This document shows positions 1-6,063 of a stretch of 7,296 bases of DNA, piece by piece; the stretch's first letter is position 1, and each line of letters begins with the position of its first letter. The position numbers and the translations under genes were made by a program. The stretch lies in contig CABQOK010000066.1 in NCBI GenBank assembly GCA_902465755.1, positions 1 through 7,296 on the forward strand, in the 5' to 3' direction. Origin of the DNA: an uncultured Anaerococcus sp. (GTDB lineage Bacteria; Bacillota; Clostridia; Tissierellales; Peptoniphilaceae). The notes beneath the pieces were generated by a model. It did no database searches, was not told the origin of the DNA, and saw nothing but the letters and a program-made list of their open reading frames with translations.

Positions 1-6
1 CTCTTA

Positions 7-15
7 TGTTATAAT
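7..15 (+). promoter_or_regulatory. Candidate extended -10 promoter element of the regulator gene
   Basis: TGT followed by a perfect TATAAT (10-15) forms an extended -10 box (TGnTATAAT). The -35 region would lie outside the left edge, so it cannot be checked. Transcription would start near position 22, which gives a 5' leader of only about 13 nt with the ribosome binding site almost at the transcript end. That is possible but tight, so this could be a chance match in AT-rich DNA with the real promoter further upstream. Confidence 0.5.
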
Positions 16-22
16 TATCTCT

Positions 23-27
23 AGGAG
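23..27 (+). promoter_or_regulatory. Ribosome binding site of the RpiR-family regulator
   Basis: AGGAG lies 7 nt before the ATG at 35, a good spacing. It supports this start, and the HTH domain is complete from it. Confidence 0.8.
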
Positions 28-34
28 TGATCAA

Positions 35-766
35 ATGACAAATGCTAATTACAATTTTATTATGGACATAATAAGCTCAAAAAATATAAAGTTATCTAAG
101 TCAGAAAATATTATCGTTGATAAAATCAAAGATATAAATGTCGACTTTAGTCATATAAATATCAATGACCTATCCGAAATTCTTGACGTTTCAAACTCTA
201 CTATTACTAGGTTTGCCCAAAAACTTGGATTCGATGGTTTCTCTGAGCTAAAGTTTGATATTTCTAAAAAACCTAGAAGGACTAAGTCCCTTAGTCAAGA
301 GATTTATATAAATTTTATTGATTCTATCGAAGCCTTCGACGAAGATACGGTTAATTTTATCAAATCTTTTGATGCTTTCGGAAGGATTGCCGTCATAGGA
401 ATTGGTTCGTCTGGTCTATGCGCCAATGAATTCGTCTACAAATTCGGAGAAATTGGCCTAAATAATACCGACTACGCCAAAGAGCCTTACAGTATAAATC
501 TACTTACTAAAAGCCTTGATGCGGAAGACTTATTGATAGCCATATCACTTTCTGGAGAAAACCACAATCTCCTAGAAGGAGTTCGCTTTGCAAAAGATAA
601 AAATGCAAATATCCTCGCCATAACTGGCAACAATGAGTCTACCTTAAAAAACATAGCGACAAACACTATCTTACTACCTCCCTATCCTAGCTATTCATAC
701 AAGATTTCAAAGATTTTTCCTGTAACCTTGATCCTCGATATGATTTGCGAAGCCTATCTTAGCTAG
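35..766 (+). CDS. MurR/RpiR-family transcriptional regulator (HTH + SIS domains)
   Basis: This 243-residue protein has the two-domain layout and usual length of MurR/RpiR regulators. The N-terminal HTH_6 domain spans about residues 1-78. Its helix-turn-helix lies at about 45-64 (LSEILDVSNSTITRFAQKLG) and runs into the family signature LGFDGFSELK (64-73). A linker leads to a SIS domain (about 110-215) with the glycine-rich GIGSSG loop (122-127) and the SLSGE phosphosugar-binding motif (171-175). Family members bind DNA and switch on a sugar phosphate or amino-sugar phosphate; the ligand here is not determinable, but mannose-, fructose- or GlcNAc-derived phosphates are natural candidates given the neighbouring mannosidases and hexosaminidase. 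The ATG is set by an AGGAG site 7 nt upstream. It converges on the glycosidase operon and its 3' end overlaps GH125 by 8 bp. Activator or repressor cannot be told from sequence. The family call is firm; control of this locus is inferred from position. Confidence 0.95.
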   Translation: MTNANYNFIMDIISSKNIKLSKSENIIVDKIKDINVDFSHININDLSEILDVSNSTITRFAQKLGFDGFSELKFDISKKPRRTKSLSQEIYINFIDSIEAFDEDTVNFIKSFDAFGRIAVIGIGSSGLCANEFVYKFGEIGLNNTDYAKEPYSINLLTKSLDAEDLLIAISLSGENHNLLEGVRFAKDKNANILAITGNNESTLKNIATNTILLPPYPSYSYKISKIFPVTLILDMICEAYLS

Positions 767-2039
767 CCTTTACGAACTCTTTCCCTATATATCTTAGGAC
801 TGCCTCTACAAATATAGAGTTAGCCCAGGAGAACCAATCTCTGGTATATTCGCTAGGATCGTCCTTATGGAAACCTTCATGCATCAAGTATTTTCCTGCA
901 TGAGTTTTTTCAAAATAAACTAATATACGATCCATCTCTTCTCTAGAATCAGCTGTCATAAGCTCCATAGCTAGGGCCAAATGCCAGATATAGTCTTTGG
1001 GAGTATGGTCTGAACCTATTCCCTTCGCCGCCTTTCCTTCAAAATAATTCTTATTCTTGTCTGAAAGGATAAAGGCCCTAGTGTTTTTATAAATTGGATC
1101 TTTCTTATCTACATAGCCCAAATAGGGAAGGGAAAGTAGGCTTGGGATATTAGCATCATCCATCAAATTATAAGAGCCAAGTCCATCTGTTTCGTAAGCA
1201 TAGATTTTGCCAAAATCTTCATCTTCTATAATTCCATATTCTCTAATTCCGTGATCTATCTCACAAGCCAAATCGTACATTTTCTCACATAGGTCGAGCC
1301 TAATTTCTGCATGTCTTAAGGCTTCGGCAAGTCTTTTCAAGGCTACAGTAGCAAAGGCATTGGCAGGAATAAGGTATTGATATAAGCATGAATCATCGCT
1401 AGGCCTAAAACCTGTCCAGCTCATTCCTGTAAATCCTATCTCAGTTCCTCTCTTACCATTTCTTAAGGAATCTGAATGAGCCCAAGGGTCAGGTCTTTCG
1501 AATTCATAGGTCGAATTTTCGTGATTTTGCTCAAGCTTAATTATATCAAGTATTTTTTCTAAAACTTCTATAAAATTTTCGTCGAAAATCGTCTTATCAT
1601 GAGTTTTCTCATAGTACATATAAGCCACTTCCATAACATAGCAAAGTGAATCCAACTCGTACTTTCTCTCCCAAACCCAAGGAGAATCAAAGTCCGTTAT
1701 ATCCTTATCGCTCCAGCTCCTAGAGCTAGCACTAAGATTAAAGGCATTGGCATAAGGATCTTTGTCAAGACAAAATATTTGTCTTTTTAAGACTTTCCTA
1801 ATAAGTTCATCTGCCTCTTTGCTAGCTAGATAAAAGAGAGGTCTGATCTGTCCACTAGAATCCCTTAGCCACATAGCTTCTATATCTCCTGTTATAACGA
1901 AGACATCTCCCCTTTCAGTCTCTTTCATAGTAGTCGTGAAAGTATTGTTTATTGCTTTGGCAAAAATTTTCTTTATCTCAGGACTAAGATCATCGCTTTC
2001 ATTAACTTGATCGATCAATTCTTTTACAATTTCTTTCAT
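759..2039 (-). CDS. GH125 exo-alpha-1,6-mannosidase (metal-independent)
   Basis: This 426-residue protein is full length for GH125 (formerly DUF1237), metal-independent inverting exo-alpha-1,6-mannosidases known from Streptococcus pneumoniae and Clostridium perfringens. The hallmark TGDIEAMWLRDSSGQIRP is at residues 50-67, followed by NAFNLSASSRSWSD (98-111), WVWERKYELDSLCY (121-134), GFTGMSWTGFRPSDD (202-216) and YLMHEGFHKDDP (384-395). D215 (in the SDD motif) and E388 (in HEGF) sit where, from memory of the C. perfringens enzyme, the general acid and base are expected; both are offset by about five residues from that numbering. There is no signal peptide or membrane segment, so it should act in the cytoplasm on imported oligosaccharides. 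The start overlaps the GH38 stop (TAATG) and a GGAG site lies 5 nt upstream, so translation is probably coupled. It is the last gene of the operon, and its 3' end overlaps the convergent regulator. The family call is very secure; the natural substrate is inferred. Confidence 0.97.
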   Translation of the reverse strand: MKEIVKELIDQVNESDDLSPEIKKIFAKAINNTFTTTMKETERGDVFVITGDIEAMWLRDSSGQIRPLFYLASKEADELIRKVLKRQIFCLDKDPYANAFNLSASSRSWSDKDITDFDSPWVWERKYELDSLCYVMEVAYMYYEKTHDKTIFDENFIEVLEKILDIIKLEQNHENSTYEFERPDPWAHSDSLRNGKRGTEIGFTGMSWTGFRPSDDSCLYQYLIPANAFATVALKRLAEALRHAEIRLDLCEKMYDLACEIDHGIREYGIIEDEDFGKIYAYETDGLGSYNLMDDANIPSLLSLPYLGYVDKKDPIYKNTRAFILSDKNKNYFEGKAAKGIGSDHTPKDYIWHLALAMELMTADSREEMDRILVYFEKTHAGKYLMHEGFHKDDPSEYTRDWFSWANSIFVEAVLRYIGKEFVKAS

Positions 2040-4660
2040 TAAAGCTCCAATCTGTATGTTTTAATTTCAAAGGGAGGAATTTCTCCAAAAGGTCCATCTT
2101 TTATCTTCTTCCTTGCCAAAATATCATATTCATCTGCTTTAATATCGATAGCTTTAGGATAAGGACTAGGATTATAAATCCTTAGGAAGGCTTGTCCCTT
2201 TTCATTTCTAAAAATCGTAGAAAATAGATTAGCTCCCAAATCTATATTAGGAATATTTAAAGATATATCTTTATCATTATTGTCCAAAAGATCTAGACTA
2301 AAGAAGTCTACTCTAGCCTTTAGGATATCTCTCCTATTTCTATCAACATCTTCCTTAAAACTATCAAAATAAAAGTCAAACTCCATATCCCTTAGCTCGT
2401 CTTTTATAAGCTGGGCATCTGGAGTAGGAAAATATCCCCAATCTCCAAGCTCTCCGACAGACCTAAAAAGTGTTATGAAAAGCCCCTCATCTTCTACCAT
2501 TTCATATTCTGCAGGACCCATGGCAGATACTCCAAAACCTCTTTTATCATCATCTAGGACTTGAACATATCTGTTGAAGTTTTGTGAATAATCTGGGTTT
2601 TTCCAAGTATCTGGAGCATAAGCCTCTCTTTTGACACATTCGAATATAGACTCAGCAAATACTTTATCCGTTTTCAAATCATGACCGAAAAGCACTCTCA
2701 TTCTATGGTCTTTGCTTATATTTTGAAGACTTATCTTAATCTCTAGGGGAGCTTTCTTATCGAAGACTTTTATCTTTTTTTCGATTATCATATCGACATA
2801 AGTCTTTTTTCTATTAGCCTTTCTCCTTGTGATGTCATTAAGGCGAATTTGCTCATCCTTAAGCCTATCCTCAGCCCCTTCTGGCAAGGAGAATTTTTCC
2901 CTAAGCTTTATGATTGTCTTATCATTTTCTCTGATAATTTTTTTATCTATCAATTGTCCACCAAGAATCCTTACATTATCGGAAGACTGTCTATAAATAT
3001 ATTCATTTCCTATATCACCAGTATCTTCTATGGTGAGGACATCCTTGTAGGTAATTTGATTTATCTTATCATAAATATCGAGACTTGCCTTATCCTTAAT
3101 TTCTATCCTATAGTAAGCATTTTCAACTATATTTTCTTCTATTTCTTTAGATTCGAAGGAAGACCTTCCTTCTACTAAACTTAAAATTTTCTTCTCAAAA
3201 GGATCAAGTTCTAGACTAAAACGAACCTTTATTTTGTTGTCAAAGTAAGGTTTCCTGAACTTGTCATTAGGAAGTTCATAGGAAAATCCAGTCCCAAGAT
3301 AAGTGATTTCAGCAGGAATTTCCTCGCCTTTTTCATCAACTAGTTTGTAGCTTTTTATCTCTTTTCCAGATAAGCTATCATAAACTTCTGGGAAATCTAT
3401 ACCGAAAAACTTCTTATCAACTTCTATCTCTCTTTCAACTTCCTTAAGTCTCCTATAAGGAAGGGTATTTATGACACAGATGCTATTTTTCTTAGTATTT
3501 TGGGTATTTTCTCTGATTTTTTCCCTAGCTAGATCGTAAAGATAATCAAGCCCTTCACTTACATCCTTAAAGCGTCTGAGATTGCCATCATGGACCGAAT
3601 CCACAGAGCATGCGCATATGCTATCATGAGGATGATTTTTGATGAGATTTTTGTAGAAATAATCAATCTTTTCGCTAGGATAGTCTTCCTTTTTAACAAA
3701 TAGAGTAAAAAGTGGCTGGATGACTTCTTCAAGTCTCATCTCCAAAGTCTTGTTTAATTTCTTTAAATAATATCTAGAAGATGATGTCGAGTTTAGAGTC
3801 CACCAACCATCAGTCGTTTGACTTCTAAGCTCGCCTTTTATAGTATCGATATCTTTAACTTCTTTTCTTACGCTTTCGAAATACAAGTCTAAGTTTGAGT
3901 GAACAAATTCATAATCTTCATAAAGCTCGTTGGCCTTTTTTATGATTTGACCTATGTTTTTTTGAACAGGAGAATGGTCACAACCGTTCATCAAAAGCAA
4001 TTGATTAGTTGAGGCGTACTTTTCCATATCTTCTATCTTCTGATCCATATAAGCCTTAAGAGAAGACTCATCTTCTGGAATATCTAATCCATTGCTATAC
4101 CAGTTGGCAAAAAGAATCCCCAAGACCTCGTCTCCATTAGGAGCTTTCCAATAAATCTCTGAATTCTTGGAAGTGAAATCATCTATAACTACATTATCAA
4201 AGCCTGTAGCCTTGACCCCTCTTCCAAAGTAGGCGACCTCTATTTCTGCTTTTTTAAGAATTTGGCTAGCCTGGCCAATATTGCCAAAAGTATCTGGAAA
4301 ATAACCGATCATCGAAGGCTTTCCCCATTTTTCTATGCTTTTTACTCCAAGACTTAGGTTTTTGATATTTGATTCTCCACTTGTGAGAAAGGCGTCTTGC
4401 AAGATATACCAAGGTCCTAGCTTAAGCTTGCCAGACTTAATCAATCCCTCGATTATCTTTCTATTTTCTGGCTTAACCTCTAGATAGTCTTCTATAGGAA
4501 GGTAATGGCCATCAAGCCAATAATATTTGAAATCAGGATCCTTGAAGGCTTCTATCATCCCATCCATAAGGTCTATTAGGCGCATATGGTGTTTCTCATA
4601 GGGCATGTACCATTCTCTATCCCAGTGGGTATGGCTTACTACATGGATGGTCTTTTTCAT
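2039..4660 (-). CDS. GH38 alpha-mannosidase
   Basis: This 873-residue protein has the size and layout of bacterial GH38 alpha-mannosidases, zinc-dependent retaining enzymes. The N-terminal catalytic domain (about 4-270) opens with HVVSHTHWDREWYMP, where H12 and D14 match the first zinc ligands. YFPDTFGN (120-127) carries D123, the expected nucleophile and zinc ligand. NGCDHSP (225-231) matches the acidic region of the active site, and NHPHDSICACSVDSVH (342-357) supplies the last zinc-ligand His (H345-D346). The helical mid domain is about 275-360, and the rest (about 390-873) is the long beta-rich C-terminal region. There is no signal peptide, so it is cytoplasmic. Streptococcal relatives prefer alpha-1,3-mannose linkages. 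An MngB-like role on mannosylglycerate is an alternative, but the GH84/GH125 neighbours and ABC binding protein favour N-glycan mannose. The start overlaps the GH84 stop (ATGA) and the stop overlaps the GH125 start (TAATG). No broken motif is seen. Confidence 0.97.
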   Translation of the reverse strand: MKKTIHVVSHTHWDREWYMPYEKHHMRLIDLMDGMIEAFKDPDFKYYWLDGHYLPIEDYLEVKPENRKIIEGLIKSGKLKLGPWYILQDAFLTSGESNIKNLSLGVKSIEKWGKPSMIGYFPDTFGNIGQASQILKKAEIEVAYFGRGVKATGFDNVVIDDFTSKNSEIYWKAPNGDEVLGILFANWYSNGLDIPEDESSLKAYMDQKIEDMEKYASTNQLLLMNGCDHSPVQKNIGQIIKKANELYEDYEFVHSNLDLYFESVRKEVKDIDTIKGELRSQTTDGWWTLNSTSSSRYYLKKLNKTLEMRLEEVIQPLFTLFVKKEDYPSEKIDYFYKNLIKNHPHDSICACSVDSVHDGNLRRFKDVSEGLDYLYDLAREKIRENTQNTKKNSICVINTLPYRRLKEVEREIEVDKKFFGIDFPEVYDSLSGKEIKSYKLVDEKGEEIPAEITYLGTGFSYELPNDKFRKPYFDNKIKVRFSLELDPFEKKILSLVEGRSSFESKEIEENIVENAYYRIEIKDKASLDIYDKINQITYKDVLTIEDTGDIGNEYIYRQSSDNVRILGGQLIDKKIIRENDKTIIKLREKFSLPEGAEDRLKDEQIRLNDITRRKANRKKTYVDMIIEKKIKVFDKKAPLEIKISLQNISKDHRMRVLFGHDLKTDKVFAESIFECVKREAYAPDTWKNPDYSQNFNRYVQVLDDDKRGFGVSAMGPAEYEMVEDEGLFITLFRSVGELGDWGYFPTPDAQLIKDELRDMEFDFYFDSFKEDVDRNRRDILKARVDFFSLDLLDNNDKDISLNIPNIDLGANLFSTIFRNEKGQAFLRIYNPSPYPKAIDIKADEYDILARKKIKDGPFGEIPPFEIKTYRLEL
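2045..2048 (-). promoter_or_regulatory. Ribosome binding site of GH125, inside the GH38 3' end
   Basis: On the minus strand GGAG is followed by a 5-nt spacer and the ATG at 2039. It lies inside the last codons of GH38, and the stop and start share one base (TAATG). This fixes the GH125 start and suggests termination-reinitiation coupling. Confidence 0.75.
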
Positions 4661-5952
4661 TTTTTTATTTCCTCCGTAAGCTCCTCATAGATTTTCATTA
4701 AGACTCTAGAAGTTTTGACCTTTCTATATTCTATAGTATCTAAGCTAAATTCTTTATAGATTTTTACCTTACACTCCCCACACTTTTCATATAGGCTTGA
4801 GGCTTTCTTAAAGTCTTTATCTATCGCTGCCTTAACAGCTGCCAATAGATATGATAGGGAGGTAAAAAACGGTTTTACTTCCATGTACAATTTATCATTG
4901 GTGTAGTTTTTGAAGTAGGAGTCTATGGCAGCTAATTTCTTATCAATTAAGCTTTTAACTTGTTCGAAGTCCTTTTTCCTATAAGCTAGGGCAATCTTTT
5001 CATCTTCCCTATATTTCTTATCCTCAAATCTATCGTAAACTCCTGAAGCAAAGAAGGAATCAGCTATGGTAAAAAGCTCAGAGGCTACTTTTTCATCTAT
5101 ATAATTTAGGGCCCTTTTGAAAGATTCAATAGGAACATATTCTTTTGGATTTTTAGCAAATTCTCCTATTTGAAAGATAGATATCTTACTTAGCTCTGCT
5201 TGATTCATTGGATTTGATAGGATTGACTTGTAGTTTGTCTCACTTGAATCATAAAACTCGAATATTTCCATAAATATTCTATCTCTTAAGTAATCATTGA
5301 CAGGCCAATTAAACCATATATTAGCCTCTTTTTTGGATAAGTCTGTAAATCTTTCTTGAGAGGATTTTATAATAGGTACAACTACGTCATAGCCTGTCCA
5401 CATTATCTCTAAGTTATCTAGATTTTGGAAGAGCTTAAAGTATTCTTCTCCCTTCTCATCTATCCAGCAACTATTGTACCAAGGATGGACGAATAAAAGC
5501 TTGTCATTTTCATAACTTTTAAGTTTCTTTAAAATATCTTTCACTAATCTTAAATGGAAGTCCCTTTGTTCATAGGCTAAATTTCTATCTATATCGTCCA
5601 TGCAAAGAGCAAAGGAGGTCACGCCAGCCTTATGAAGACTCTCGTATTTAGTAAATAACTTATCTATTTCTTCTTCATATAAGCTAAAATCAATCAAATT
5701 TTGTCCTGGATGAATAGCCCAAACAAAGTCGACTCCCTTGTTTTTTGAAAGATTAGCAAGCTCACTTAACTCAACTAATTTCTCCTCTGGATAAGGCTCT
5801 CTCCATTTCACATTGTGATAAGGGTCGTCTTTTGGTGCGTAAACATATTGATTCATACCTATATCAGAAAGAAATCGAATCATAGACATTCTTTCTTCAA
5901 AGCTCCAAGGAATCCCATAGAATCCTTCTATAACACCTCTTTTTTCTAGCAT
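4657..5952 (-). CDS. GH84 beta-N-acetylglucosaminidase (O-GlcNAcase family), cytoplasmic form
   Basis: This 431-residue protein is a compact GH84 enzyme. It begins with the family signature RGVIEGFYGIPWSFEER (5-21), then MNQYVYAPKDDPYH (33-46) and WAIHPGQNLIDF (78-89). The catalytic aspartate pair is in FALCMDDID (D119-D120), used for substrate-assisted hydrolysis by retaining GH84 enzymes. WFNWPVNDY and NPMNQAELSKISIF follow in the second half of the barrel. The last 130 or so residues look helical. Secreted relatives such as C. perfringens NagJ carry a signal peptide, an N-terminal domain and CBM/FIVAR modules; none is present, so this enzyme should act in the cytoplasm on imported GlcNAc-terminated glycans or glycopeptides. 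It is the first hydrolase gene after the binding protein and overlaps GH38 by 4 bp (ATGA). The ATG has AGGAG 5 nt upstream. The family call is very secure; removal of antennary GlcNAc from N-glycans is inference from the neighbours. Confidence 0.95.
   Translation of the reverse strand: MLEKRGVIEGFYGIPWSFEERMSMIRFLSDIGMNQYVYAPKDDPYHNVKWREPYPEEKLVELSELANLSKNKGVDFVWAIHPGQNLIDFSLYEEEIDKLFTKYESLHKAGVTSFALCMDDIDRNLAYEQRDFHLRLVKDILKKLKSYENDKLLFVHPWYNSCWIDEKGEEYFKLFQNLDNLEIMWTGYDVVVPIIKSSQERFTDLSKKEANIWFNWPVNDYLRDRIFMEIFEFYDSSETNYKSILSNPMNQAELSKISIFQIGEFAKNPKEYVPIESFKRALNYIDEKVASELFTIADSFFASGVYDRFEDKKYREDEKIALAYRKKDFEQVKSLIDKKLAAIDSYFKNYTNDKLYMEVKPFFTSLSYLLAAVKAAIDKDFKKASSLYEKCGECKVKIYKEFSLDTIEYRKVKTSRVLMKIYEELTEEIKK
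4671..4675 (-). promoter_or_regulatory. Ribosome binding site of GH38, inside the GH84 3' end
   Basis: A strong GGAGG lies 10 nt before the GH38 ATG at 4660, within the last codons of GH84. The spacer is A-rich and runs into a seven-A tract (4660-4666) that includes the A of the ATG. Spacing is slightly long but workable, and it supports the start, which places the conserved HTHWDREW motif at residues 10-17. Confidence 0.75.
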
Positions 5953-5957
5953 ATTAA

Positions 5958-5962
5958 CTCCT
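5958..5962 (-). promoter_or_regulatory. Ribosome binding site of GH84
   Basis: On the minus strand AGGAG is followed by TTAAT and the ATG at 5952. It decides the start, which leaves the RGVIEGFYG signature at residues 5-13 with no room for a signal peptide. Confidence 0.8.
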
Positions 5963-5997
5963 AAATCTTTTCTAATTTTTCAAAAACTTCCACTCAA

Positions 5998-6011
5998 TGA
6001 AACAATTTTCA
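5998..6011 (-). promoter_or_regulatory. Candidate operator: TGAAA-N4-TTTCA inverted repeat upstream of GH84
   Basis: Two perfect 5-bp arms (5998-6002 and 6007-6011) flank a 4-bp centre, 46 bp before the GH84 start codon. The element overlaps the last base of a TATAGT hexamer (6011-6016, minus strand) that could be a -10 box, although no convincing -35 lies at the right distance. A symmetric site here suits a dimeric regulator such as the neighbouring RpiR protein. The 14-mer also matches the CcpA cre consensus TGWAANCGNTNWCA at every fixed position except the central CG, so a degenerate catabolite-repression site is an alternative. Short inverted repeats arise by chance in AT-rich DNA. Confidence 0.4.
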
Positions 6012-6022
6012 CTATAGTTTGC

Positions 6023-6057
6023 AAAAGTAAAGACCTATGCCTAAACATAAGTCTTTA
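6023..6057 (-). terminator. Hairpin terminator or attenuator after the sugar-binding protein gene
   Basis: On the minus strand, 6 nt after the TAG of the binding-protein gene, a 12-bp stem with one U-G wobble forms between 6046-6057 and 6028-6039 around a 6-nt loop. It is followed by CTTTT, so the U-tract is short and interrupted. The arms are exact apart from the wobble, so the structure is real as a sequence feature, but the weak U-tract suggests partial termination. That would leave the binding protein more abundant than the downstream hydrolases. It has no T-tract on the plus strand and is unlikely to work in that direction. Confidence 0.65.
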
Positions 6058-6063
6058 TCACTT

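Noticed and set aside
2849..3178. 109-codon open frame on the plus strand
   Set aside because: It lies wholly antisense to the well-supported GH38 gene, encodes a low-complexity I/F/Y-rich string with no recognisable domain, and has no good ribosome binding site. It is a shadow of the AT-rich coding sequence.
5114..5132. TGAA-N3-TTCA inverted repeat inside GH84, similar to the candidate operator
   Set aside because: It is shorter-armed, has different spacing and lies deep in coding sequence, so it is expected by chance at this base composition.
5953..6022. A separate sigma-A promoter for the GH84-GH38-GH125 genes
   Set aside because: A TATAGT hexamer exists at 6011-6016 on the minus strand, but no acceptable -35 lies 16-18 bp upstream, so it is mentioned only as context for the operator and not called as a promoter.
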